DNA of 64,000 bases from Sphingorhabdus sp. EL138 (GTDB lineage: Bacteria > Pseudomonadota > Alphaproteobacteria > Sphingomonadales > Sphingomonadaceae): the NCBI RefSeq assembly GCF_945862485.1, contig NZ_CAMAYF010000006.1, positions 1 to 64,000 of the forward strand. Direction: 5' to 3'. A program made the translations under genes and the position numbers. Shown here one piece after another: positions 42,886 to 52,845 of the stretch. The notes beneath the pieces were generated by a model. That model ran no database searches, was not told the origin of the DNA, and worked only from the letters and a program-made list of their open reading frames with translations. Numbering within the stretch: position 1 is the first letter of the stretch; each line of letters starts with the position of its first letter.

Positions 42886-44169
42886 CTATCCGGTCTTTTC
42901 CGTATGCGCATTTTCCTCGTCACTTTCCTTTAAAACCTTGTGCCTGAGGCGGTTTACAAAGAGGTAAATCAGCAACACCACTGGCAAGGTCACAGCGCCA
43001 ACAAGTATCTCGCTGCTTGACCCGCCTTTGGTCGCGGCCACGCCCTTGGTCATATAAGCAATGAGACCAACGAGATAATAAGCAGCCGCAATAACCGACA
43101 ACCCCTCCACCAAGGTTTGTAGACGCAACTGAAGCTGCGTTGAGCGCTCCATCGACCGCATTAGAACAAGGTTCTGCGCCTTTATCCGGCTGTCAATACG
43201 CACATCCAGCGTGTGCATGACGCCAGAGATGCGCTCGGCAATATCGCTAAGGCGTTTCCGGAATACAGAACAGGTCCGCGATGCCGGCACCAGCCGTCGC
43301 TCCGTAAAGTCGGTAAGGCTTTGGAAGTTCAATATCGGCTGGACATCCAGCGCGGAAAGCCTGTCCGCCGCGACTTCGGCATAAGCTGCCGTCGCACTGA
43401 GCCGGAAACCGGTTGCCGAACGAATGAGTTCAAGCTCGGACGAAATGGCAGCGAGATCATTGAGCAAGACTTCATCATCTTCATCCGCCGAAGCAACACG
43501 GCGGGCATGGTCCGACAAGCGATGCTCCAACTGGTCAAGCTGGGGGCCATATTGCTGCACCACCGGGAAACCCAGCAAGGCAAGATTTCGGTAATTACCC
43601 AGTTCCTGAACCCGCTGAATGATGCGACCACGCTCGCCCTCGCCTACATCACCTGCAGTGATAAGCAGTCGGCCATATCCGTCGCCATGAATGCTGAAAT
43701 CGGACCAAAGCCGCATGCCAGCATTGATATCGCAACAGACCATTTCATCGGTCGAAATGCCGATTGCGGACAATTCAGCATCAATATTTTCTATGCTGGG
43801 CACAACACGTATTTGCGTCGCGCGCACAACGCCCCCCGGCCAATTCTCCAACCATTGAATATAATTATGCCGAACAGGTTCAGGGGTTTCTGGCGGAAAA
43901 ATCAGCGTTAACGTGCTGGCTTCGGTGTGCCGTTCCCATAGAAAATGAATACCGCCAAGCGTATGCCCCGAACCATGCCGCGGCGCGAGGGCCCAGTCAT
44001 CAAAATCAGGCCGCGCGTTTATGAGCCAACGATCCTCCGCATTGCGTTCATCAGGTTCGATGAGGCGAACAACCTGATAAATTTCGCTATGCGCAGCAAC
44101 GGGGGCAAAACGACGCAACCGCATTTCATCAACAGCCCAGCGGCGCAGCGGATGCTCAGTAAAGCTCAT
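42886..44169 (-). CDS. DUF3422 inner membrane protein
   Basis: The protein has 427 residues: a large soluble N-terminal region (1-345) and two membrane segments near the C terminus (about 350-372 and 385-408). The start FTEHPLRRWAVDEMRLRRFAPV and the stretch WLINARPDFDDWALAPRHGSGHTLGGIHFLWERHTE fit the DUF3422 family found in Proteobacteria. The function is unknown. It is transcribed alone, 108 bases upstream of the cytochrome c gene, without a visible operon partner. Confidence 0.85.
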   Translation of the reverse strand: MSFTEHPLRRWAVDEMRLRRFAPVAAHSEIYQVVRLIEPDERNAEDRWLINARPDFDDWALAPRHGSGHTLGGIHFLWERHTEASTLTLIFPPETPEPVRHNYIQWLENWPGGVVRATQIRVVPSIENIDAELSAIGISTDEMVCCDINAGMRLWSDFSIHGDGYGRLLITAGDVGEGERGRIIQRVQELGNYRNLALLGFPVVQQYGPQLDQLEHRLSDHARRVASADEDDEVLLNDLAAISSELELIRSATGFRLSATAAYAEVAADRLSALDVQPILNFQSLTDFTERRLVPASRTCSVFRKRLSDIAERISGVMHTLDVRIDSRIKAQNLVLMRSMERSTQLQLRLQTLVEGLSVIAAAYYLVGLIAYMTKGVAATKGGSSSEILVGAVTLPVVLLIYLFVNRLRHKVLKESDEENAHTEKTG

Positions 44170-44271
44170 AGGCGGATACTCTCACAAATTTAGCGAAAGT
44201 CCATAGGCTTGAACCATTATGTAAAATAAGAAACTGGCGTGGCCGCCAGGCTCTGCTTGGCGCTGGCGATT

Positions 44272-45648
44272 TTATCGCATGCCCGATAAAGCAAGGCGTG
44301 CGGCCGCCACTGTCCGCGCGACATCGTCAGCGCTTGTATTCCAGCCGCAAACACTGATCCGCATCACGCGCTCGTCGTTCCAAATGCCGCCGCTAAAAAA
44401 GGCTTCGCCGCTGGCATTGATAGACGCGATAACGGCGTCGCTAATATTTGCGCCATCTTTCGAATCGAAGCGCACCAAGCCCTGGTTCATTGTCGGACGC
44501 GCGATGCCTGTGGCACCCTCAAGCGCCGAGATACCATCATAAATTGCCGCCGCATGATCGCAGCACCGTTCAATCATCCCCGCAAGGCCGTCACGGCCAA
44601 GCTCCATCAAAGCCGCCAATGCGGGAATGGCCCGGGCGCGGCGCGACCATTCTGGCGTAAAGTCCATAGGGTCGCGCACAGGCCCGCCATTGGTCAGATA
44701 GGCAGCGGTCATACGCATCGCGGCACTATGCGCACGGGCGTGACGCGTGATGGCCATTCCACAGTCATAAGGCGTGTTCAGCCATTTATGCCCGTCGGTG
44801 GCCCAACTGTCGGCGCGCTCCACTCCGGCAACCAAAGCGGACAGGCGTGGACTGGCATTCGCCCAAAGTCCAAAAGCACCGTCTACATGCACCCATGCTC
44901 CGGCGGCATGGGCAATCGGACACAATGTCGCAAAATCGTCGCACGCGCCAATGTTGAGATCACCTGCGTTGAGAATGACGATCGTCGGTGCATCGGGCGC
45001 TTCGGCAAGCGCGGCGCGCAGCACGTCCGGTGCCACGAGACCAGGCCCGCCTCCACCCAAAGGCATGATACAATCGCTACCTAAACCCAAAAGGCGCAAT
45101 GCTCTGGTCACCGAAGCATGATGATGAGCATTGGCGAGCACGCGGATCTCAGGCGCGCCATGAAGCCCCTTTGCCTCCACGTCCCAACCCTTTTGCTCCA
45201 GAACAGCATGACGCGCGGCAGCAAGCGCCGTCGCGTGCGCCATCTGGCACCCTGTGACAAAGGCATAGCTGGCATCCGCCGGTAAACGCAAAGCGTCGAG
45301 CAGGAAACGGCCGGCAGCCTCTTCGAGAACCGCACCAGCAGGGCTGGTGGAGGCGAGTACCGCATTCTGGTCCCATGCAGAGCACATAATGTCCGCGGCC
45401 AGCGCCGAGGGGAGTGCCCCGCCTTTCACCCATGCAAAAAAGCGTCCACCCGCGTTGCCCGTAAGCCCCGGTTCGGCTGCTGCCGCAATCGCGCGCACCA
45501 CATCATTGGCCGGCATTCCGCATTCGGGAAATTGCGCAGGCAAAGGCGCGCGTATCTCGTCCGCTGTGCCGCGCGAGGCAACGGGCCGTGTGCCGAGTGA
45601 ATTGAGAAAACGGCGGGTCTCTGCAAAAGCGATATCAAGAATGTCCAT
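44272..45648 (-). CDS. PLP-dependent group II decarboxylase (aromatic-L-amino-acid decarboxylase family)
   Basis: This pyridoxal-phosphate enzyme has 458 residues and resembles aromatic amino acid and glutamate-type decarboxylases. The cofactor lysine is near residue 288 in ATDGHKWLNTPYDCG. HVDGAFGLWA contains the Asp that contacts the pyridine nitrogen, and TGCQMAHATALAAARH is the phosphate-binding region. Substrate identity cannot be read from the sequence. The ATG at 45648 is preferred to the GTG one codon before. It stands alone, with 281 bases before the divergent DUF1800 gene that hold no other convincing gene. Confidence 0.85.
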   Translation of the reverse strand: MDILDIAFAETRRFLNSLGTRPVASRGTADEIRAPLPAQFPECGMPANDVVRAIAAAAEPGLTGNAGGRFFAWVKGGALPSALAADIMCSAWDQNAVLASTSPAGAVLEEAAGRFLLDALRLPADASYAFVTGCQMAHATALAAARHAVLEQKGWDVEAKGLHGAPEIRVLANAHHHASVTRALRLLGLGSDCIMPLGGGGPGLVAPDVLRAALAEAPDAPTIVILNAGDLNIGACDDFATLCPIAHAAGAWVHVDGAFGLWANASPRLSALVAGVERADSWATDGHKWLNTPYDCGMAITRHARAHSAAMRMTAAYLTNGGPVRDPMDFTPEWSRRARAIPALAALMELGRDGLAGMIERCCDHAAAIYDGISALEGATGIARPTMNQGLVRFDSKDGANISDAVIASINASGEAFFSGGIWNDERVMRISVCGWNTSADDVARTVAAARLALSGMR

Positions 45649-45929
45649 CACGCGTCGGTAAAAGCTTTGTCAAAACGTGTCTATGTTGATGTCATTCGCA
45701 ATGTGAACCGCCCAGTCATTGCGCGGGTTTTCAGGCTACGAGCGACAGCCAATGCGGTGTGTCTTCAAGCAACAACCGCCATAGTTGCCCGTCCGAATGG
45801 AAACGAGCAGGCCGATAAATGGTTGAACCCTAGCAGGTCGTTTCGTCCATCCATTCGGTGGGCATATCAGTTGCGTATCACACCATCTGCAGATAAGGTG
45901 CGCCGAACACTCTATGTTCCGGAGAGAGC

Positions 45930-47369
45930 ATGATGACAAATGCTGCTATAGCTCTGAATCGCTTTGGCCTCGGTGCAAGACCGTCTGCCAGCGCGCCAGC
46001 CAGCCCAACGAACTGGTTAAAATCCCAGATCGAAAAATATGACCCCGCACTTTCGGCCTCTGCCAGCCAGCCAAGCCGGGCCAGCATTGCGGCAAGCTTT
46101 CGCGATTATCAGCTCGACCCCAAAGATCCTCAAGTCGCCGGAAAAGATGCCGCCGCGACAATGCCCGTCGACAGTATGACACAAATTGATCCTGCCAAAA
46201 TTGAGAAAGTGGTCAACACGTTACGCCTTCAATATGTTGCCGCAGTAGATTCCCGAATTGACGCCGCGATTACCAGCGACACAGACTTTGCAGAGCGGTT
46301 GGTGCATTTTTGGTCGAACCATTTTGCAGTATCGATAGACAAGCTTCCAGTGCTTGCTCTGGCGGGTGATTATGAATTTACTGCTATCCGGCCAAACATC
46401 ATGCGGACGTTTTCAGATTTGCTGTTCGCTGCCGTCACCCATCCCGCGATGCTGCTCTATCTGGATCAGGCGCAATCAATTGGCCCCAATAGCCCATTGG
46501 CGGCTCAGGTCGCGGCGCGACGCAACAGAAAATTAGGCCTGAACGAAAATCTGGCGCGGGAGATTTTGGAGCTGCACACGCTCGGTGCACGCACCGTGTA
46601 CGATCAAAATGATGTCACCGAATTTGCGCGCGCCCTGACGGGTTTTACAGTTGGCGGGATGGCGAAGGGGCCAGTCCAGCGTTTTTTGGCCCAGAATGGC
46701 AAGGATGGCGATAGCCAGTTTTTCGCAGCCATTCATGAACCGGGCGATCGCAATGTCATCGGCCGGCGTTACCGCCAGCAAGGTGAAGCGCAAGCGCGGG
46801 CCATTTTGGCCGACATTGCCACACACCCCGCAACGGCAAAGCATATTGCGACAAAACTCGCGCAACATTTTGCTGCTGACGTTCCGCAATCATCATTGGT
46901 TGCACGGCTCGAAAAAAGCTTCCTGGAAAGCGGTGGCGATTTGCCTAAGCTTTATCGCACGTTGATTGATTCGCCAGAAATGTGGCTACCCAAGCAAGTC
47001 AAATTCAAATCGCCGTGGGACTGGGTAATCTCCTCGCTCCGCGCGTTGAATGTCCGAGAACTTCCTAACAATAGGCAAAGCGCAAACATGCTGGCGCAAA
47101 TGGGGCAACCCATCTGGAAGCCGGGTTCGCCTGCAGGATTTAGCGACATGACTGAAAACTGGGCTGGGGGTGCAGCGCTTATGCGACGTGTCGAGATTGC
47201 AAGCCGGATCGCCGAACGCAGCGCTAACCGCGTGGATGCCCGCACATTAGCGCCGCGCATCCTCTCCACGCAACTAAGCGCCATGACAGCCGAAAGCATC
47301 GCACGCGCCGAAAGTCCGTCCCAAGGGCTCGCGCTGTTGTTGTTGTCACCTGAATTTTTGCGGAGATAG
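45930..47369 (+). CDS. DUF1800 family protein
   Basis: The protein has about 479 residues. The start IALNRFGLGARPS and later RLVHFWSNHFAVS, NRKLGLNENLAREILELHTLGA, DVTEFARALTGFTVGG and HIATKLAQHFAADVP are the DUF1800 signatures. These proteins always seem to pair with DUF1501 proteins, as here. They are thought to be secreted or periplasmic, but the biochemical role is unknown. There is no clear signal peptide at this start. The ATG at 45930 follows GGAGAGAG at suitable distance. It is followed 4 bases later by DUF1501. Confidence 0.88.
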   Translation: MMTNAAIALNRFGLGARPSASAPASPTNWLKSQIEKYDPALSASASQPSRASIAASFRDYQLDPKDPQVAGKDAAATMPVDSMTQIDPAKIEKVVNTLRLQYVAAVDSRIDAAITSDTDFAERLVHFWSNHFAVSIDKLPVLALAGDYEFTAIRPNIMRTFSDLLFAAVTHPAMLLYLDQAQSIGPNSPLAAQVAARRNRKLGLNENLAREILELHTLGARTVYDQNDVTEFARALTGFTVGGMAKGPVQRFLAQNGKDGDSQFFAAIHEPGDRNVIGRRYRQQGEAQARAILADIATHPATAKHIATKLAQHFAADVPQSSLVARLEKSFLESGGDLPKLYRTLIDSPEMWLPKQVKFKSPWDWVISSLRALNVRELPNNRQSANMLAQMGQPIWKPGSPAGFSDMTENWAGGAALMRRVEIASRIAERSANRVDARTLAPRILSTQLSAMTAESIARAESPSQGLALLLLSPEFLRR

Positions 47370-47373
47370 GGCC

Positions 47374-48495
47374 ATGCTGAACCGACGCTATTTTGTGACT
47401 TCCGGTGTTTTGGGTTTGGGTGTTGCCGCTTTCCCAGGGGTCGGTTGGGCTGCGCCCGGCACGGACAAGAAATTCGTCTTCATCATCCAGCGCGGCGCGG
47501 CCGATGGATTGGCGACGTTGGCGCCGACAGGAGATCCAGACTTTCTGCGTGCGCGGGGAGATTTGGCAGCGGATGCAGCAGCGGGTTTGCAACTCGACAC
47601 TATGTTCACGCTGCATCCTGCGATGGGCGAAAGTGCGAAGCTATTTGCGCTGAAACAGGCCAGTTTCAGCCACGCACTTGCGTCGGGTTATCGTGAAAGA
47701 TCGCATTTTGACGCGCAGAACATTTTGGAGTCCGGCGGGGAGCGCCCATATGGTCGGGACGACGGTTGGCTTGGGCGGCTTTTGACGCTGTTGCCCCGTG
47801 AAGGTGCCAAAGGTCTGGCGGTCGCACCCGCAGTGCCGCTTGCGTTGCGTGGACCGATCGCGGCAAACAGTTACGCACCCTCACGTATGCAAGACGCCAA
47901 TTCAGACCTCATGGCACGTTTGACCAATCTATATGCAGAAGATGCACAACTTTCAGCTTTATGGAGCGGCGCACAGGCTGCCGAAGCCATGGCCGGCCCG
48001 CCTGCTGATCAGGCGCTGAGGGGCGGAAAAGCACTAGGTCAGATGACGGCGGGGCTTATGAATGGCCCCAATGGCGCCCGCGTCGTGATGCTGGAAGCAA
48101 ATGGCTGGGACACGCATTTTCAGCAAAAAGGGCGGTTAAATGCTGCGCTTGGTCAACTCGATGCGCTTGTGGGTTCACTCCGTGATACCCTTGCTAGTGA
48201 GTGGAGCAATACTCTGGTTATGGTCGCTACTGAATTTGGCAGGACCGTTGCTTTCAACGGTACAGGCGGCACTGACCATGGGACGGCCTCGGCGGCTATG
48301 CTGTTTGGTGGTTCTTTGACAAATGGCGGAAAGATCGTAGCTGATTGGCCAGGACTGAAGGCGTCACAATTGTATGAGGGTCGCGATCTTAAGCCTACGA
48401 CGCGGTTTGAACAATTTGCAAGCGATGCGCTGGCGCGACACTTCAGCTTAGACCCTGTAAGGACTAAGGGGGTATTATTTCCCGACTTTGCCTAG
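47374..48495 (+). CDS. DUF1501 family protein, exported
   Basis: This 373-residue protein is a sulfatase/alkaline-phosphatase-fold relative. The N terminus NRRYFVTSGVLGLGVAAFPGVGWA resembles a twin-arginine signal. VFIIQRGAADGLATLAP, ALASGYRERSHFDAQNILESGG, NGWDTHFQQKGRLNAALGQLDALV, and TEFGRTVAFNGTGGTDHGTASAAMLFGG are family marks, the last with likely metal-binding residues. It follows the DUF1800 gene by 4 bases. The pair is widespread in Sphingomonadales and Planctomycetes, and its role is unknown. Confidence 0.88.
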   Translation: MLNRRYFVTSGVLGLGVAAFPGVGWAAPGTDKKFVFIIQRGAADGLATLAPTGDPDFLRARGDLAADAAAGLQLDTMFTLHPAMGESAKLFALKQASFSHALASGYRERSHFDAQNILESGGERPYGRDDGWLGRLLTLLPREGAKGLAVAPAVPLALRGPIAANSYAPSRMQDANSDLMARLTNLYAEDAQLSALWSGAQAAEAMAGPPADQALRGGKALGQMTAGLMNGPNGARVVMLEANGWDTHFQQKGRLNAALGQLDALVGSLRDTLASEWSNTLVMVATEFGRTVAFNGTGGTDHGTASAAMLFGGSLTNGGKIVADWPGLKASQLYEGRDLKPTTRFEQFASDALARHFSLDPVRTKGVLFPDFA

Positions 48496-48701
48496 GGTCG
48501 CGATAGTAAAAATTTCAAGTACGTAGGAAAACTGGTTCAATACGTCATAGGACATGTCCGCTCATAGGCACGAGGTCATTGATGACGCTGAGTCCGCAGC
48601 CATTGGTACCGCAGCCGAGCCCGTCGGCACGGCTCCAGGCTCTCTGAAACGCGCAGCTTCAGGGGTTAAAGATGTCCGTTGGGCTTTAAATAGAATATGC
48701 T

Positions 48702-48775
48702 TGGAGGCCCGAGCCGGAATCGAACCGGCGTGCAAGGATTTGCAGTCCTCTGCGTCACCACTCCGCCATCGGGCC
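48702..48775 (-). tRNA. tRNA-Cys (anticodon GCA)
   Basis: The minus strand reads GGCCCGATGGCGGAGTGG at the 5' end, ACTGCAAAT around the anticodon (GCA), GGTTCGATTCC in the T arm and TCGGGCCTCCA at the 3' end. The acceptor stem (GGCCCGA with TCGGGCC) pairs fully and the CCA is encoded. It lies alone in the 552-base stretch between the DUF1501 gene and the methyltransferase-like gene. I see no other gene or clear terminator in that stretch. Confidence 0.95.
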
Positions 48776-49047
48776 CCTGAACAATAACTTGCCTGAACAG
48801 CAATGCCATTATGTGGTGAAGGCGGGCGTTTAGCGGCTTGACCAATTCAATGCAACCGGCAATCTGACGCCTTGTGCCCCAGCCGCCACAAGCTGCGGAA
48901 AAGTTGCTATTTGCAACCTGAAATAGGCTGTTTGTCTGAATCCCGCTTGGCGTAACGGGCAAGGCTGGCTAGAACCAGACTCAAAGGCTGTATTGTGTTT
49001 GCAACACAGCCGTGCCACATGGCCAGCAAGTTAATGGAAATATTCCG

Positions 49048-49632
49048 ATGGAATCAGTGAATTTTGAAGAAATGCGGCGGTCCATGGTGGACAGCCAGCT
49101 GCGCACAAGCGGCGTAACCGACTTATGGGTGCTGGCGGCGATGGGCAGCATCCCGCGTGAGGATTTTGCACCGCTCACCCACCGATCCACAGCCTATATG
49201 GACCGGTCAATTGCGCTGGACGATGGATCTGTCCTCAACCCCGGCGTGTCTACCGCTTTGCTGCTACAGGCGGCGGATGTGCGTCCAGACGATCATGTTT
49301 TGTTGGTTGGCAAGCAGGATGGTTATGTAGCCGCGATACTGCGTACACGGGTCAACGCTCTCGTTTCTGTAACGGCGGACAATGTTGCAGCAGCGCAATC
49401 TGCGGCTCCATATTCTCTGATCATCATTGACGGCGCGGCCGAAGAGCTACCCGCCGCATTGGTTAGTCTCGCAGCCGAAGGTGCGCGATTGGTGACCGGT
49501 ATCGTCGAAGGTTTGGTAACGCGCTTGGCCAAGGGCTATGTTCACAAGGGGAAAATTGCGTTGAAATCATTTGAGGATAGCGAGATTGCCCCGCTGCCGG
49601 CTTTTGCTCGCAAACCGGAGTTCGTGTTTTGA
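49048..49632 (+). CDS. Protein-L-isoaspartate O-methyltransferase-like protein, SAM motif degenerate
   Basis: The protein has 194 residues and resembles PCMT (FEEMRRSMVDSQLRTSGVTD, IPREDFAP, YMDRSIAL). In true enzymes the SAM-binding loop is near LEIGTGSGYVAA; here it reads LLVGKQDGYVAAIL, so the glycine-rich loop is altered. The later VEGLVTRLAKG is not typical either. It may have lost methyltransferase activity and gained a role with its neighbour. The ATG at 49048 matches the family start. It overlaps tolC by 4 bases, an arrangement common in sphingomonads. Confidence 0.75.
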   Translation: MESVNFEEMRRSMVDSQLRTSGVTDLWVLAAMGSIPREDFAPLTHRSTAYMDRSIALDDGSVLNPGVSTALLLQAADVRPDDHVLLVGKQDGYVAAILRTRVNALVSVTADNVAAAQSAAPYSLIIIDGAAEELPAALVSLAAEGARLVTGIVEGLVTRLAKGYVHKGKIALKSFEDSEIAPLPAFARKPEFVF

Positions 49633-51095
49633 GCGCGCGTCGTCTGATCATGGCTGCCTTACTGGCGTCCACCGGATTGGCTGCGCCGGCCAACGCCGAC
49701 ACTTTGCGTGACGCCTTGGTGTCAGCATATGAAACCAACCCCAATCTAACCGCAGCACGTCAGGGACAGCGCGCAACCAACGAAGGTGTTCCTTTGGCCA
49801 AGGCCAATGGCCGCCCGGACATCACGGTGCAGCCAAACTATGTTGAAAATGTCCTGCAGGACAGCGGCGGATCCGTGGTTCAGGCCCGTGGCATCAACAT
49901 TAACGGTACAATTTCCGCGCCCTTATATGCGGGCGGGGGCATTAAAAATGCGGTGCGCGCGGCGGAAAACCGGGTTGAGGCCGGCTTTGCCAATTTGCGT
50001 GGCACCGAAAGCGCCATCTTCTCGGCGGTGGTCGGCGCGTATATGGATGTTATTCGTGATGAATCGATTGTCGATTTGAACCGCGCTCAGGTTGGCGTGC
50101 TGTCGGTAAATCTGGATGCCACGCGTGACCGGTTTGAGATAGGTGACCTGACCCGCACCGATGTTGCGCAATCCGAAGCGCGGCTGGCGCTGGCAACCAG
50201 CAATCTGGAAACAGCGCGCGCCAATCTGATCCGTTCGAAAGAGATTTATATCCAATTGGTCGGGCGTGAACCCGGGCAATTGCAGGCGCCGCCACCGCTG
50301 CCCAATTTGCCATTAACGCCTGACAGCGCGGTAACCGTGGCGCTGGACAGTAATCCGGATTTGATCGCGGCGCGCGAAAGCCGTGAGGCCGCCCGTTTTG
50401 ACCGCCGCGCTGCAAATGCATCGCGTCTGCCCACAATAAGCGTCTTTACATCCCCATCTTACTCCAATGCCTTAAATTCGATCTCATCGAATATTCCTGG
50501 CTTCGTGGCGGACAACAGCGCGCTAAACGCCCAAGCGGGCGTGCGTGCGACTTTGCCCTTGTATCAAGGTGGGCAGCCCGCCGCGCAAATTCGTCAAGCG
50601 CAGGCCCGGCTTGGCCAGGCGCAGGAACTGGAAATCGCCGCGGAGCGTGAAGTGATTGCCCAGACCCGCGCATCTTACGCGAGCTGGCGGGCAGCGTTGG
50701 ATGTCATCGCCGCCTCCGAACGCGCAGTGTCCGCAAACGAGTTATCGCTTGAAGGCACCCGCGCCGAAAATGGCGTTGGTAACCGCACCATATTGGACAT
50801 ACTGAACGCTGAGCAAGAATTGCTGAACAGCAAGGTTCAACTGGTCGCCGCGCGCCGCAACGCCTATGTCGCCGGTTTCACTTTGTTGGCCGCGATGGGC
50901 AAAGCCGAAGCGCGCGATTTGGGCCTTGAAGGCGGTACATTATACGATCCCGTCGCTGACTATCAAAAGGTTGATGGCGCTTGGAGCGACTGGTCATCAC
51001 AGCCGGATCCAGTTACCCAATCGACCCGGACCGTTGACACGGCTGCGCAAAAGGCAGAGATAGAGCCAATTGTTACCGACGGTAGAATCCGGTAA
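49629..51095 (+). CDS. tolC: TolC-family outer membrane channel protein
   Basis: This outer membrane efflux or type I secretion channel has 488 residues. A signal peptide (LIMAALLASTGLAAPANA) is followed by the two structural repeats of outer membrane efflux proteins: LRDALVSAYETNPNLTAARQGQRA and a second near 260 starting LTPDSAVTVALDSNPDLIAARE. It begins with TTG, overlapping the stop of the gene before (TTGA). The C-terminal extension from about 440 is not part of the barrel. Its pump partners are not in the window. Confidence 0.9.
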   Translation: MSARRLIMAALLASTGLAAPANADTLRDALVSAYETNPNLTAARQGQRATNEGVPLAKANGRPDITVQPNYVENVLQDSGGSVVQARGININGTISAPLYAGGGIKNAVRAAENRVEAGFANLRGTESAIFSAVVGAYMDVIRDESIVDLNRAQVGVLSVNLDATRDRFEIGDLTRTDVAQSEARLALATSNLETARANLIRSKEIYIQLVGREPGQLQAPPPLPNLPLTPDSAVTVALDSNPDLIAARESREAARFDRRAANASRLPTISVFTSPSYSNALNSISSNIPGFVADNSALNAQAGVRATLPLYQGGQPAAQIRQAQARLGQAQELEIAAEREVIAQTRASYASWRAALDVIAASERAVSANELSLEGTRAENGVGNRTILDILNAEQELLNSKVQLVAARRNAYVAGFTLLAAMGKAEARDLGLEGGTLYDPVADYQKVDGAWSDWSSQPDPVTQSTRTVDTAAQKAEIEPIVTDGRIR

Positions 51096-51115
51096 TCTAA
51101 GCAAGGGCTGAGAAT

Positions 51116-51532
51116 ATGGCTGACGGCCGGAACGAACCTTCGATGGATGAAATTTTGGCCTCGATCAAACGCATCATCGCCGATGATGACCGCAATCGTC
51201 CGGTCGCCAAGTCCGCGCCAAAGTCCGCTGCGGCGGATGCCGGGCAAGATGAAGTCCTTGAACTAACCGACACCGATAATAATCCGAGCAGCAGCGAAGT
51301 TTTGCTGGATACCAATAAAGCGCAGAGCCTGCGCCACAGCTTTTCTGCGTTGCAAACCCTTGCTGAACCTGGTGCAGCACCGCAAATTGTCCGGTCAGGC
51401 GAAACGTCGCTTGAGGCGATGACGCGCGATCTGTTGCGGCCGATGCTGAAAGATTGGCTCGACACCCATTTGCCAGCCATCGTCGAAGCGATGGTCGAAC
51501 GCGAAATCACCCGCATCACCAAAAAAAGGTAA
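51116..51532 (+). CDS. DUF2497/PopZ-like protein
   Basis: The protein has 138 residues with the PopZ/DUF2497 pattern: a conserved N-terminal helix (EPSMDEILASIKRIIADDD), an acidic, Ser/Ala-rich disordered middle, and a C-terminal helical region (LEAMTRDLLRPMLKDWLDTHLPAIVEAMVEREITRI). In Caulobacter, PopZ organises the cell pole and the chromosome origin by this architecture. Such a role here is inferred. In many sphingomonads it lies right before valS; here an amidohydrolase and a permease separate them. Confidence 0.85.
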   Translation: MADGRNEPSMDEILASIKRIIADDDRNRPVAKSAPKSAAADAGQDEVLELTDTDNNPSSSEVLLDTNKAQSLRHSFSALQTLAEPGAAPQIVRSGETSLEAMTRDLLRPMLKDWLDTHLPAIVEAMVEREITRITKKR

Positions 51533-51540
51533 CGAACGCC

Positions 51541-52845
51541 ATGCGCTTTTGGAGCCGTGATGTGGGTTTCGCGCCCGTACTGACATCATTGGCGGCGCTT
51601 GTAATGAGCATGGCAACGCCACTGCAGGCGTCCGACCTATATGTTGCCACGGGGAAGCTCATTGACGTCCAAGCTGGCATTGTACGCACCAATCAATGCA
51701 TCAGCATCACCAATGACAGGATAACCGCTGTCACACCCTGCGGCGCGACGCCAACGGGCGCGAAACGGCTGGATTGGACGGCGTTCACCGTTCTGCCCGG
51801 CATGATTGACCTGCACACCCATTTGGCGGACGCCGGACAGAGCGCGGACCTCGCGCTGCCCATCAAAACATCACCTGCGGCGACGGCATTGATCGGCGCG
51901 CACAATGCCCGGCTGACGTTAGAGTCTGGTTTCACGACAGTCCGCGATGTCGGCACCTATCGGGGACTAACTGATATCGCCTTGCGTGATGCCATCAACG
52001 CTGGACATATGCCCGGGCCACGCATGTTCGTTGCCGGTGCCTATATCACCCTGCCCAAGGGTGGCGGCGAATTGAACGGCGTTGTGCCCAATGAAGAATT
52101 GCCGGCTGACATGCGGCTTGGCATTGCCAGCACGCCCGAAGAAGCCGCAGCGAAGACAGCATTTCTTATCGAGCAAGGCGCTGACTTTATTAAAACCATC
52201 GCTACCGGCGCGGTGCTTGCCATCGGCACCGAGCCTGGCGAGCCGGAGCTGAGCGAAGTGCAACTGCGCGCGGTCGTGCAAACCGCAAAGGCAAAGGGCA
52301 AATTCGTCACCGCACATGCCCATGGCGCGATTGGCATTAAAAACGCGATCCGCGCAGGCGTCCGTTCCATCGAACATGCCAGCCTGATTGACGATGAAGC
52401 ACTGGCTATGGTGAAAGCCAGCGGCACCTGGCTGGTGATGGATATTTATAATGGCGATTATATTGACGACATCGGGACGCGCGAGAAATGGCCTGAGGAA
52501 TATCTCCGTAAAAACCGCGAGACCACCGATGTACAGCGGGCCCGCTTTACCCAGGCCGTCAAAATGGGCGTCAATATTGCGTATGGCACCGACAGCGGCG
52601 TCTATCCGCACGGCCAAAATGGTCGGCAATTTGCCTATATGGTCCGTTACGGCATGACCCCGATGCAGGCCATTCAAAGCGCCACAATCCGCGCAGCAGA
52701 ATTATTGGGTAAGGACAAGGAGCTAGGCAGCATCGCACCCGGGCGCTTTGCCGATCTTGTGGCGGTGGATGGCGACCCGCTTGCCGATATCCATATATTG
52801 GAAAATGTTGCCCATGTGATGAAGGGTGGAAACACCGTGCGCTAA
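51541..52845 (+). CDS. Amidohydrolase-family metal-dependent hydrolase, exported
   Basis: The protein has 434 residues with a signal peptide (cut near QA.SDLYVATGKL). The amidohydrolase metal motifs are present: DLHTHLAD near 97-103, KTIATGA with the bridging Lys, AHAHG, EHASLID, and GTDSGVYPHG with the final Asp. This resembles imidazolonepropionase and Xaa-Pro-dipeptidase-like members of COG1228. The substrate cannot be inferred. The ATG at 51541 is 8 bases after the DUF2497 stop, and the signal sequence begins there. Confidence 0.88.
   Translation: MRFWSRDVGFAPVLTSLAALVMSMATPLQASDLYVATGKLIDVQAGIVRTNQCISITNDRITAVTPCGATPTGAKRLDWTAFTVLPGMIDLHTHLADAGQSADLALPIKTSPAATALIGAHNARLTLESGFTTVRDVGTYRGLTDIALRDAINAGHMPGPRMFVAGAYITLPKGGGELNGVVPNEELPADMRLGIASTPEEAAAKTAFLIEQGADFIKTIATGAVLAIGTEPGEPELSEVQLRAVVQTAKAKGKFVTAHAHGAIGIKNAIRAGVRSIEHASLIDDEALAMVKASGTWLVMDIYNGDYIDDIGTREKWPEEYLRKNRETTDVQRARFTQAVKMGVNIAYGTDSGVYPHGQNGRQFAYMVRYGMTPMQAIQSATIRAAELLGKDKELGSIAPGRFADLVAVDGDPLADIHILENVAHVMKGGNTVR

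Noticed and set aside
45667-45933. Small frame between the PLP decarboxylase and DUF1800 genes
   Set aside because: No recognisable domain, ribosome site or family resemblance, and it overlaps the DUF1800 start.
48554-48787. Small rightward frame near 48.6 kb
   Set aside because: It runs antisense through the tRNA-Cys gene, so coding use is unlikely.
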